From: Mesostigma viride
Taxonomy: Eukaryota > Streptophyta > Mesostigmatophyceae > Mesostigmatales > Mesostigmataceae
Reading direction: 5' to 3'
DNA length: 64,000 nt
NCBI GenBank assembly: GCA_009746045.1
Contig: RPFO01000253.1
Coordinates: forward strand, 372,001-436,000
Shown here in pieces: positions 42,254 through 51,947 of the stretch (positions within the stretch are counted from its first letter, which is position 1; each line of letters opens with the position of its first letter). The notes under the pieces were generated by a model that did no database searches, was not told where the DNA came from, and saw nothing but the letters and a program-made list of their open reading frames with translations. A program made the position numbers and the translations under genes.

Positions 42254-43917
42254 AACTGAGTTACAGCCGACACGTCGGCCCCTTCTCGGGGGACCAAATG
42301 CCGCGAAAACTATTGAGAATTAGGAAAAGTTTAGCTGAGAAGATCGAAAGTTTATAATTTTCCTCACAGCATGGTACTAGGGTTTGCATACTTCTGACAA
42401 AGTTATAGAGGTGTTCTGGCCGGTCAAAGTACAAGGGGTCAGGGTACTTTTTCACGTACAACGTGCATTCCGGAAAACGACGACCTGGCCATGGCGGCTT
42501 GCGCCCACGCATGGCATTTACGTTTTCGTTCGAATTTTCTGACCAAACTTAGGAAATTGATTTTATACGTCCTAAAGATCACACAGGCCAATTTTTGGAC
42601 CGCGGGAATGCCATTTGATAGGTGTCGGCAGCGTTCTTGCTGGAAAAAACTGCGATCAGGCCGGACGATAGAAACGTTGACAGCAATACCTTTCCGGCGT
42701 ATTTTAAAGGATATATTGGTTTCTTTGTACTTTTTATGATACATAGTAGTCGTAAACGTGCAAGGGTGGCCAGAAATCGCCGAATCCAGCGACCATGCTG
42801 CACAACTTTGGTGCGCCGAAATGCGCCATTTTGCGGCCACCGCCTGGGCCAAGGTAACGCCATCCATGCCTGGTAAAGCTTCAGCATCGTTTTCCTATCG
42901 ATGTTTGACGTTTATATATACGTTCTAGCTTGTGTAGCACATTCTTTTTGCATTATTCATGCTCTTTCTTGACCCTGGCCTGGCCCCTTTCTAAAACACC
43001 CTTCTTAGATGCTTCCCTCAGTCAGTTGACCTGCCACAGTGTGATGGTGATAAGTTTTAGATGCTGTATGGGTTTGAATACCTCCATATATGTTTGTTAT
43101 ACATTTCCCACACACATATTGCATGAGTGTGAGGCAGTTGGCTGGTCTCTGTGGCATCATCAAGCATGTAACCGGTGAGTAGAAGCTTCCCATTGTCAGC
43201 ATGTGCCACCAGGTGTGCTGGCCATCACCTGGCAAGCTATAGCAGCTTAGGCCTAGTTTATCCTTGCTAGGGCAAGCTGAAATAGGCTTAAAATCACTAG
43301 TTTGTTGGTGGCTGCCTCCTAGAATGCATGCCTTACGTAGGGTATCCGTACCACGTTACCTACGTGCATGGACAAGGTGGCACCTGCACATAGGTGCCAT
43401 GTAAGGGCAGTGTGATGATGCAGTTATGTTTCCCCATCATTGTGGAAGGGAAATGTATTGTGTGGCATGGTTGGGGGCCATATTAGTAGGTATTAGTAGG
43501 TAGTATGCCCACTCCTACCCCCTTGGTTGCTTTTTACCAACGGTACCCCTATGGGCTGTACTGGGTGTAACTGCTGGCATACCCACCCAAATGATGACCC
43601 CAATGGCTCAAACTGTTCAGCAACTAATTGTTTATCATCCCTGAAGTGGTAGGTGCCTAGCTCTTACAACATAATTCAAAATGCACATTCTACCAAAAAT
43701 GAAAACGCTCGTCTTGACCCCCCTGACTTTGACGGCAGTTATACATGGCCTACCCTGCATATATGTAAGGTTGTGATATACCAACCCGAAGGGCAACTCA
43801 TGGACATGCTTGGCCCCCAAGGACAGCCATTGGATATGGGTGGGTTGGATGGCATCTGGTTTGCAAAATTGTGAAGTTACAGCCGATGCATCGGCAGTAT
43901 TTCTGCCCATTTAGGGG
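42219..43917 (-). mobile_element. 1699-bp TTAA element, copy 2
   Basis: Flanked by TTAA at 42215-42218 and 43918-43921, ends CCCCTAAATGG. Reverse-oriented near-identical twin of 19587-21285. Inserted in Gypsy element 1 at the 3' end of the HBD ORF. No transposase. Confidence 0.9.
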
Positions 43918-44022
43918 TTAAAAAGGATTGATTTTAATTTTGTTCCTGCTGCATACCTTCAAGGTTTTTCCTTTTTCCTTTGTTGCTTTCTTCTAGATTC
44001 CTATTCCTTTACGTAATTAAAG

Positions 44023-45768
44023 ATGGATCCAGTGGGTGGAGATATGTCGCCTATACCTACCAATAATAATAATAATAATACTACTAATAACACTAACAAT
44101 GACAATACTCGTGGTAACCGACGGGACTCCTTGGAAACGGTACACCATCTCACCCCTCAAGGTATTCTGCGTACCTCACCTCCTTCTCCTGTTGCTGGTG
44201 GTCGCCGTCGTCCCTCAATTACCCCACCTACCTATGAACAACGTATTTCCCAAGTCAGATTTAGTGATGAACCTTCTTTTGTTGTGAACCAGGCCCCTGC
44301 CCCTTCTGCAACCTTGGCTCACCCCTCCAGCAGGTCCTCACACACTAACAATGCTTCTAGGCCTCCTTCCCACCCTGTGCCTTCAATGCCTGCTATTAAC
44401 ACGGGTCGTACCTCGGCCCCTGTCGGCCCTTCTGGGCGCCCTAGTGCAGTTCCCTTTTACCCACCTGCTTCCTGGTCCTACCCTGAGACGGCCTATGAGG
44501 CTGCCCAGGTCCCTACCCGTGTGGCTGATTTAGAAGTTAATAATGATTTCAGTACCATGCCCCTAGATGATAGGAATTATGATCATTTTGCCTATTCCTC
44601 TCTTCGTGAGCAATATACTGTTCCCTTCTCCTATGGGCACCATCCTGAAACGGTGGCTCCCTCTAGACCCCTACCCAAGACTTTTCCTATCCCTTCCTTC
44701 TATCCCGCTTATGTAGCAGTGGAAGATAGTGGCCCCATGGGAAAAACTGATTCTTCTAATCCCCCTAAGCCTCCTGCTCTTCCCCTCTTTGCCAACCTTC
44801 CTAAGCTGGATGTCAAGTCTTCCCCTCAGCAGTTTTTCACCTTTATTATGTTGCTTACCCAGAACACGGAGTCGTGGCAGAATCATAATAGATGGCGTCT
44901 TTCTGATGCTGTACTAGTTCCTCATTATCTTACTACCTGCATTACTCCTGAGCTTGCTAACCTCATTCAGTGTGAGTCTTTGGCCTCTCATGCCTACCCT
45001 AACTCGGTAGCAGAATTGTTCAAGCGTTTAGAGAACCATTTAGTCCCTCCCGATGCAGATTGGCAGGATAGATTATCCTTTGGCACCTTGCAGCAGGGTA
45101 CCAAGTCCTTCAAAGAATATATGAAAGAGTTTGATGCTCAGATGGTACGAATTAGGGATTTGTCGGGTGCAGAAGTACGTGCTCGCTTCCTCCAAGGCCT
45201 CAGTAGACCCTTATTGCGTGAAGTCAAGCGCCAGTTCTCTGCCTACCGTTTTACTGACCTGCCCCTCAAGCATGTGCGCCAGCATCTTGCGTGTAGCAGA
45301 TTTCTTCACCACCCTTCTCTTCCTACCCGTTCCCGTATTAATAATATTATCCTTACCCCTGAGGAGGAGAACTCCTATGTAGAAGAATTAGATATCTGTG
45401 TGACTGACCTTTCAGCTCTTGATGTCTCTCATATCACCTGCTATCATTGTAAGGAAGTAGGTCATCTTAAACGTGAGTGCCCCAAGTTCCTTTCGGGTGC
45501 TCCCCCTCATCCCGACGCTCGCCCTCCTCGTACCCCTCAGCGTGCTCCTATTCGTCCCACTTCAGGACGCATTCCTTCAGCTACCCCTAGTAGGCTGAAT
45601 GCTGTGCAGACAGGATCCCCAGGGTTCCCCTATGATAATCAGGCTCCCGCACCCTCTTCAATCCCTCGTGACCCTCCAGCAGTGGCTTTTCCGCCAGGGT
45701 CTTCTTCGGGGTTAGTTCCTATGGATTTGGGGGGGAGGGGGAACAGTAGGCCTGTCAGCCGGGGGTAA
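44023..45768 (+). CDS. Gag polyprotein of Gypsy element 1
   Basis: 581 residues. The N-terminal 230 are Asn/Pro/Ser-rich. The capsid region about 255-430 has WQDRLSFGTLQQGTKSFKEY and FLQGLSRPLLREVK, typical of retrotransposon Gag. A CCHC zinc knuckle CYHCKEVGHLKREC lies near residue 477, and the tail is Pro/Arg-rich. Expected role: particle assembly and RNA packaging. Parallel to the 61103-63343 Gag of element 2 (CFMCHEVGHLKKDC). The frame is intact. Confidence 0.85.
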   Translation: MDPVGGDMSPIPTNNNNNNTTNNTNNDNTRGNRRDSLETVHHLTPQGILRTSPPSPVAGGRRRPSITPPTYEQRISQVRFSDEPSFVVNQAPAPSATLAHPSSRSSHTNNASRPPSHPVPSMPAINTGRTSAPVGPSGRPSAVPFYPPASWSYPETAYEAAQVPTRVADLEVNNDFSTMPLDDRNYDHFAYSSLREQYTVPFSYGHHPETVAPSRPLPKTFPIPSFYPAYVAVEDSGPMGKTDSSNPPKPPALPLFANLPKLDVKSSPQQFFTFIMLLTQNTESWQNHNRWRLSDAVLVPHYLTTCITPELANLIQCESLASHAYPNSVAELFKRLENHLVPPDADWQDRLSFGTLQQGTKSFKEYMKEFDAQMVRIRDLSGAEVRARFLQGLSRPLLREVKRQFSAYRFTDLPLKHVRQHLACSRFLHHPSLPTRSRINNIILTPEEENSYVEELDICVTDLSALDVSHITCYHCKEVGHLKRECPKFLSGAPPHPDARPPRTPQRAPIRPTSGRIPSATPSRLNAVQTGSPGFPYDNQAPAPSSIPRDPPAVAFPPGSSSGLVPMDLGGRGNSRPVSRG

Positions 45769-45942
45769 CCTGGACAGGTCCTTAGATAGTACCCCAGAGA
45801 AAAATTTTTGCCTGCCTGTTTTTATAACCTCTGTAGGAGCTGAATCTTCCCTACCACTACGTGTGCGTCCTCTTATGTTCTTGAATGGTGGTTTAACCGT
45901 CCCTCACACTGTTGTAGACCCTTCCTGCATGCTGATGAACTC

Positions 45943-46299
45943 TTGAATGTCTCTGTGTTGGTAGATAGCGGTGCGGCTAGCTCCTTTGTGAGCGAGGCCC
46001 TAGTTAGGCGTTTAGGACTAGTCCCTACCCCTCACACCAAACCCGTCACTGTTCATTATGCTGATGGTCGCACCAGTCATTCCCCGGGTACGGTGTCCCT
46101 TCCCATGGTTATACAAGGACGTACTGTCAACCTGACGGCCACTATAGGCCCTATCACTACCGCTGATGTATTACTAGGATTAGATTGGCACCAGGATAAT
46201 AAGATTACTATTAATTATGATACCATGGTCATTTGGTTTCCAGATAGCTCTTACTGGGTACCGAACGTCATTATAGATTGGAAAATTTATCCTTGGTAG
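45943..46299 (+). pseudogene. Gypsy element 1 protease domain (pol fragment)
   Basis: VLVDSGAASSFVSEALVRR carries the retropepsin D-S-G-A active site, followed by the ADVLLGLDW flap/psi-loop block. It stops at 46299, before the RT region, because of a frame disruption; element 2 has protease and RT in one frame. Confidence 0.8.
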
Positions 46300-46404
46300 A
46301 TATTACTCCTCCTACACCTGTTGATCCTCCTGTGAGACCTATACCTGAAGTATTAATGTCCAATGACGATTGCGTTCTGAACTAAAGGAATATGGATACC
46401 TATT

Positions 46405-46668
46405 ATGTATGTTCCTTCAGTTAGAAGTACAGAGATACCTATCACTAATAATAGTGTGGATATAGATGTAAATACAGTGGATACAATAGGAGTGGGATTT
46501 ACTGAAAATGAAATAGTAAGATACATGGCTGTGATAGATTCCTCAAAAGTATTTGAAGAAAAGACTCCTTCTTATCCTCCTCCTCGTTCTGTTTTACACC
46601 GTGTAGTTATCAAGGACGGTGCAGTTCCTACGCACTCTCCGATGTATAGAATGGGCCCTACGAATTAA
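46405..46668 (+). pseudogene. Gypsy element 1 pol fragment, protease-RT linker and RT start
   Basis: Contains PSYPPPRSVLHRVVIKDGA and PMYRMGP, the conserved lead into the RT domain (element 2: PQFPPPRSVLHHIRLKEG). Ends at a frame change near 46662, after which RT resumes in the frame of 46689. Confidence 0.8.
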
Positions 46669-46688
46669 AGGAACTAAAACAGATTTTA

Positions 46689-49095
46689 GTGTCATTATTA
46701 GAAGCAGGATTGATAGAGCCTAGTAACTCCCCCTACTCAGCTGGTGTCCTGTTAGTTCCTAAGCCAAATGGCAAGTTTCGCCTAGTTACTGATTATAGGA
46801 AGTTGAATGATATTACTGTGAAGTCTAAATACCCTCTACCTCGTATTGATGATATATTTAATAAGGTTAAAGGTTCCACTTGTTTCACAGTACTGGATTG
46901 TGCGGATGGTTTTTGGCAGTTGCGGATAGCTCCTGAGGATTGCCATAAAACCGCCTTTGCTACCCCTTTTGGTCATTACCAGTTTAGAGTAGCGGCTATG
47001 GGACTCTGTAACTCGCCTGCCTCTTTTCAAATGTTAATGAATGAAGTGCTTAGACCTGTTATGGGAAATTCTCACCTTCCTCAGGTGTCCTCTGATCTAA
47101 AGGATCCTTCCTTCTCCTCTGTTTCTTTATCTGAGCATGACCGTTCTTGTGCTCAAGCTTACTTAGATGATATTCTTATTTACTCTCCTGATTTTGAAAC
47201 GCACCTACGTGATTTAAAGAAAGTATTAGAAATAATGGCTGAAAATTCTTTGTGGGCGCGCCGTGCTAAAGTGCGTTCGGGTAGGAGTGTCCCATTTTTA
47301 GGGCACGTTCTGTCAGATGCCGGGGTCGCTACCGACCCGGATAAAACTAAGTCAATTCAGGAATGGCCTACTCCTACCGACGTTAAAGGTGTACGTAGTT
47401 TCCTAGGAATTGCTTCTTACTATAGGCGTTTTATCCCGCGTTTCGCAACTATAGCAGCCCCTATTAATCATTTATTAAAGAAGGATATCCCCTTTGTTTG
47501 GAGTAGTGAATGTCAGTCGGCTTTTCAGTGCCTAAAATCCCTACTCCTTTCCCCTCCTGTACTCATCCTACCGGATACTACTAAACCCTTTGTTGTGGCT
47601 ACAGATGCTAGTAAAGTAGCTATAGGTGGTGTCCTTCTCCAGGATCAGGGTCAGGGCTTACAGCCAATTGAGTATATCTCTAGGACAATGCTCCCTGCGG
47701 AGCGTAACTATCCCGTACACCAGCAGGAACTCTTAGCTGTGGTGTATTGTTGCCACGCGTGGCAGCACTTCCTTAAAGGTGCTCAATTTGATGTCTGCCT
47801 GAATGAACCCTGTGAGCTAGATCCTTATAGGTTAGTTATCCAAACGGATCATCGTCCCCTTACCCATCTTCTCTCCCAACCCAACCTTACCCCTCGGCAA
47901 GCGCGCTGGATGGAATTTTTAGCACAGTTTTCCCCTTTTAAACTTCAGTATGTCAAGGGTGTAGATAACATAGTACCAGATGCACTCTCTCGTCGTGCAG
48001 ACTATTCCTTCTTCGAGGACCTTGATGTTCTCAATACTACTCTAGTTCCTACTACTATGGGTGTAACCCCTTATGGTGAACTACCTGATGATGAATCCTA
48101 TGCCTACCTCTTTCATACAGCTGTTCGCATGCCTGATCTCCTTTCTCACGTAGGACTCTCTCTCCCGTGTGAGGCCCTTCCCGTGGCCTCGGTGGGGGGG
48201 GAGGGGAAAAATAAAATTTCTATACCGCTTAGCCATATAGCGACTAGGTCAGGAAAGTCTTATGAAAACGTAGTCCCTCTAGGACCTCCCCTTCTCTTTG
48301 GCAAGGCGGTAGGAGATCTCTTTAAACCTGTTCTGGATACTTCTGTAGCGATGCCTACCTCTGATCTTGAACGCCTTATTAGTAGATTTACGGCCACTGA
48401 GCCGGAAGCATTAGCTGCCATTGCTGCACATCCCCAACAATTAGGCAAGCACCCTTGTAAATTTGTAGGTGGGTTTTTATATGTGCAGATAGCAGATTCT
48501 CCCCCTCAATGGCGCCTGTATGTCCCTCCTATCTGTCGCTCCTCCTTGCTCTTTGAGTTGCATGACTTAGCTGCTCATCAGGGTGGTAAACGGGTACGGG
48601 ACCTAGTAGCCCGCTCTTATTACTGGCCTTCCCTTTATAAGGATGTAGATGAGTATGTTAGAACTTGTCAATCTTGCCAGGAAATGAAACCCAATAATGT
48701 AGGACAGATAGCAGAACCTAGGACCTTGCCTGACCCCATCATGCCTTGGGATTCTATCATGATGGATTTTGTAGGACCTTTTAGAAAGAATGATAGGGGC
48801 AATGCCCAAATCCTTGTGTTCATAGATCGTTTTACTCGTATGTGCCATCTTGTGCCGTGTCCTTTAGAACTCACCGCACGTGATTGCGCACGCCTATACC
48901 TCAATAATGTATATAGACACCATGGATTGAGTAGGCAGTTTATTAGTGATAAGGATAAATTATTTACCTCAGATTTTTGGCAGCAGTTTTTCGCTGCCAT
49001 CGGTACCAAGGTTACCTACGGTACTGCCTACCACTCCTCCTCCTCTCATTTAGTAGAGCGTCTTAATAGGGTAGTAGAAGAACTACTAAACCCTA
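46689..49095 (+). pseudogene. Gypsy element 1 RT-RNase H-integrase, C-terminus lost
   Basis: RT: LVPKPNGKFRLVTDYRKLN, ITVKSKYPLPRIDD and the catalytic AYLDDILIYS (about residue 158). RNase H: VATDASKVAIGGVLLQ, then IQTDHRPLTHLL and VPDALSRR. Integrase: HHCC zinc module ending CQSCQ, then catalytic D (MMDFVGPF), D (ISDKDKLF) and E (HLVERLNR). After VVEELL the sequence no longer matches element 2, so the integrase C-terminus and any chromodomain are missing. The frame happens to stay open to 49169. Confidence 0.88.
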
Positions 49096-49099
49096 GGGC

Positions 49100-49371
49100 G
49101 ACCCCACCGTCCATCCGGCCGTCCACCTGGCCGTACCGTGACAGGTGCCAGTATCGTGGGAACCTCTAGTATCATGGGATATCCGTTCAAGTCCTATTCG
49201 CGGGCCGCGGGTTCCTATCTAATGATGCATTGGTGTTGGATTTGCATGCAATGAGTCTTATTTATTACAATGTACAATAGGCAAAGTCCTAATCAACCAT
49301 GTCCTCAACGAGGTGCCTCCAAGGGCACACTCACTACAGGGAGGAATAGCCCCTTCCCCTTTCTAGACCCC
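49100..49371. promoter_or_regulatory. 3' flank of the RING-TRAF gene, possible TGTAA polyA signal
   Basis: On the minus strand TGTAATAAATAAG begins at about 49268, some 100 bp after the stop. TGTAA is the usual polyadenylation signal of chlorophyte mRNAs (family knowledge). The rest shows the broken end of Gypsy element 1 and a CCGTCCATCCGGCCGTCC short repeat. Confidence 0.35.
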
Positions 49372-50913
49372 CTACTCATCCTCAACCACAATCACCTCCC
49401 GGTGCTGAACATCAGCAACCAACTGTGCGTCCCTCTCAACAATGCGCCTCGCCCCGTCGCGGAAGCGATCCACCAACCGCCTCATGGCCAGCGCGTCCCA
49501 CCCGACGCCACCGCCGAGTGCCTCAAAGAAGGCCACAGCCAGTGCATTGCCCGCAGACCCGGAGCACTCCAACTGGGGGTGATCCCTGATGTACTGCAGG
49601 GCGGACAGGAAACCGTTGACTCCCGCGGGGTAATTCTCATTCCCCCCCACAGCGCGAACAGCGAAAGAAGCGCGAGCAGCAGGAGCAGCAGCAGGAGCAG
49701 CAGCACGAGCAGCAGGAGGAGCAGCAGCGGCGGCGGCGGCGGCGATGGCGGCCGGCAGACCACGGAAACCACACTCTGACACGTTGTCCACCACGCGCAG
49801 GTGGCGATCCAAGTCCTCGCGGCTGGTGGCCTGGTAGGTGCAGCCCAGGATGGTCACGGTGCCGTTATCACCAGGGAGAGAAAGCTTGTTGGGGCAGGGC
49901 CTGACAAGCTTAGCGCAGGTGTTGTCGTGAATCGCCTCCTCGCCGAGCACGACCTCGCCGCCGCACCCGCGAGCGCACAGACGCACATTCACAAGGGTGA
50001 ATGTGAGTCTGTCGACACCCACATTGCGCTTGTACTGGCTGCCAGTGCGCATCAGGAGCTCCTTGCATTCTGGGCAGCGCTTGCCAATCACACGGGCGTT
50101 GGGCCTGGTAGAATTATACTCCAGAGCGTGGGCCTCGAGCATATCAGCGCACTGGTTGCAGTGCTGAGGGACGCAGGTGTGGACGCCCTCCACGAGGTAG
50201 ATGATGGGGTACTTCCCCTCCGTGCCGAAGGGCTCGGTGCAGATGTCGCAGCACGCCAGCCTCTTCTCGAACCACGTGATCTTGTGGTTCGCCTCCTCGA
50301 GAGCCAAGCGCATCTTCTTGAGCTCTTCGCGAGTGGGATCAGGGGAGAAAGAACGACGCCTGCTGCGGTTCTTCTCGCGCTCCAACTCCTCCTGCGTCTC
50401 CCTCAGCTGGCGCTGCAATGCGGCTAAGTCCCCACCGCTGGGCCCAGTGCCTCCAGAACGAGAGCGGGAGCTGGGACCACCACGCAGCAGGCCTGCATGC
50501 AAAGGAAAACACATAGACAACTGCAAAATCTGTCAGATAGTGGCCATCACCTGCAACATCCAACAGATAGTGGCCATCACCTGCAAAATCCAACAGGCAA
50601 TCGAAAAGGGATGCATAAAACAGCAGACCACGTACTGGGAGCAGCCGCAGGGCGAGACTGAGCCACCAGGTCGTCGATCGCAGCGTGCGAATTGACTTCC
50701 GTGCCTGCGTCGTCCAGGTGGTCGTAGTCGTTGTGGTCAAAAAGGTCGTCAGAGGGGTTCCAGCCTGCAAAGAATGAATAGAAAATGACCATGGCGTTCC
50801 TGTCAGCTGCTGAAAATGCCCAAAAAACAAACCAAGGAAACACAAAAACAGACATGCATGGGAAAATACGTACGCTCAGGTTCCTGGGCCTCATGTTCTT
50901 GGGTCGTCGCCAT
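49372..50913 (-). CDS. RING plus TRAF-type zinc-finger protein, three exons
   Basis: Probable E3 ubiquitin ligase or ubiquitin-pathway adaptor. Exons 50913-50874, 50764-50636 and 50492-49372 join in phase with GT...AG borders, giving 429 residues. Exon 2 is acidic (DDLFDHNDYDHLDD). Exon 3 has a coiled-coil-like stretch LQRQLRETQEELEREKNR, then a RING-HC motif: CDIC, CVPQHCNQC and CPEC (zinc ligand spacing C-x2-C ... C-x3-H-C-x2-C ... C-x2-C). A TRAF-type zinc region follows: CARGCGGEVV, HDNTCAKLVRPCPN and GCTYQATSREDLDRHL. After that come an Ala-rich run (PAAIAAAAAAAAPPAARA) and a C-terminal helix-rich tail. The ATG at 50913 lies about 60 bp from the Gypsy element 2 LTR, so the promoter is either very short or supplied by the LTR (inference). 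Confidence 0.78.
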
Positions 50914-50973
50914 AGCTGGCTAGCTGCTGATAGTGGTATCCTGCTGCTGTTCTGAGTGGTTCGTGAGGGTTTG

Positions 50974-51659
50974 TGTAACGAACCCATCTGGGTCGTGCGA
51001 AAGATCCTATTGTTAAGGTAGGTTATTCCCGGTTTCTTGGCTAACCACGACCACTCTCTGGGAGTGGGATTAACGGAACAGGCGTGGCTTTAGGCCTGTT
51101 ACGGCTCGCGTTGATTAATATTGCATTAATCTACACAATCCACATTTAGGATGGAGCTACCAAATGCAGTTGGAATTATGCCCCAGGTTCAGACAGGTGA
51201 AAACACACACTTTATTCCGAACCAAGAGGACGAGACTCTCGTCCTCGGACCAATTTCACCTAGGTCTGCCACCAGGCTGGCAAGGGGCGCCGACATGGCG
51301 CCGGCCTTCCAGAGAATTCCGAAACATGCAGTCCACACAAGATCCTCGGGTCGACATCGACCCTCGCCAGGCTACAGAATCCACGCATGGGTACAATATC
51401 TCAACCAGCTATAAAGTACGCAGCGCGGCGCGACTGCACCGGCCTACTAGCTCTAGAAGATCTCGTACATCAACCTAGGCCCAAAATAACCGGTCCGAAT
51501 CACACAAACTATCATAGTTCCATACAAAAGTCCTGACCAAGGGACAATTCCCAAATTAAGTCCCGAAATGAGTCCCAAAGTCCTACGGACTATGACAACA
51601 AGCCAAAATACATAATTTATTCCATTGTTGCGCCCGTTCCAAGGGTCGGGTTCGCAACA
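50974..51659 (-). repeat. 3' LTR of Gypsy element 2
   Basis: On the minus strand it starts TGTTGCGAACCCG, right after the purine-rich tract, and ends ...GGTTCGTTACA (or CACA, 50972-50974), so the ends are imperfect inverted repeats beginning TG and ending CA. A TTTATAGC motif near 51415 could be a TATA element. Exact ends and the 5-bp duplication cannot be fixed without the 5' LTR. Confidence 0.7.
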
Positions 51660-51677
51660 CTCCTCCCCCTCCCCGGG
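51660..51677 (-). promoter_or_regulatory. Polypurine tract of Gypsy element 2
   Basis: Minus-strand GGGGAGGGGGAGGAG immediately precedes the LTR start, the expected plus-strand DNA primer site. Confidence 0.75.
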
Positions 51678-51947
51678 GGACGGTAGTCCCTACCGTCATG
51701 TAGATAAGGACCAGCAACTAAAGAGAGAAAGCACACAACAAACATGCTACTAACCACACAGGGTTATTCTACTTGCCACGCAGGGCAAAAATCAGATTGA
51801 CCATAGGGGTACTATGTCCCAGCCCATGTTCACCCATCGGACTAGTAAAACCAATTCCCCCAGAACTTGCCACACAGGGGCAAGCCTTGACGTAGTCAAA
51901 TAATGGAATCCTTCCAGCTATCACCGTACCACCGCCGACCCTCCTGG

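Larger units (their letters stand above)
41151..49095 (+). mobile_element. Ty3/Gypsy element 1, decayed and 3'-truncated
   Basis: Order on the plus strand: possible leader ORF (41151-41465), HBD ORF (41834-42253), gag (44023-45768), protease (45943-46299), and RT-RNase H-integrase (46405-49095). A 1699-bp TTAA element is inserted at 42219-43917. pol is broken by at least two frame changes (near 46300-46400 and 46660). Homology to element 2 stops just after the integrase VERLNR motif at about 49095, so the integrase C-terminus and 3' LTR are lost. The 5' boundary is unknown. Its codon use is AT-richer than that of element 2. Confidence 0.8.

Noticed and set aside
49096-49169. Continuation of the Gypsy element 1 integrase frame to 49169
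   Set aside because: Residues after VVEELL do not match the element 2 integrase and are Pro/Arg/Thr-rich readthrough of unrelated flank.
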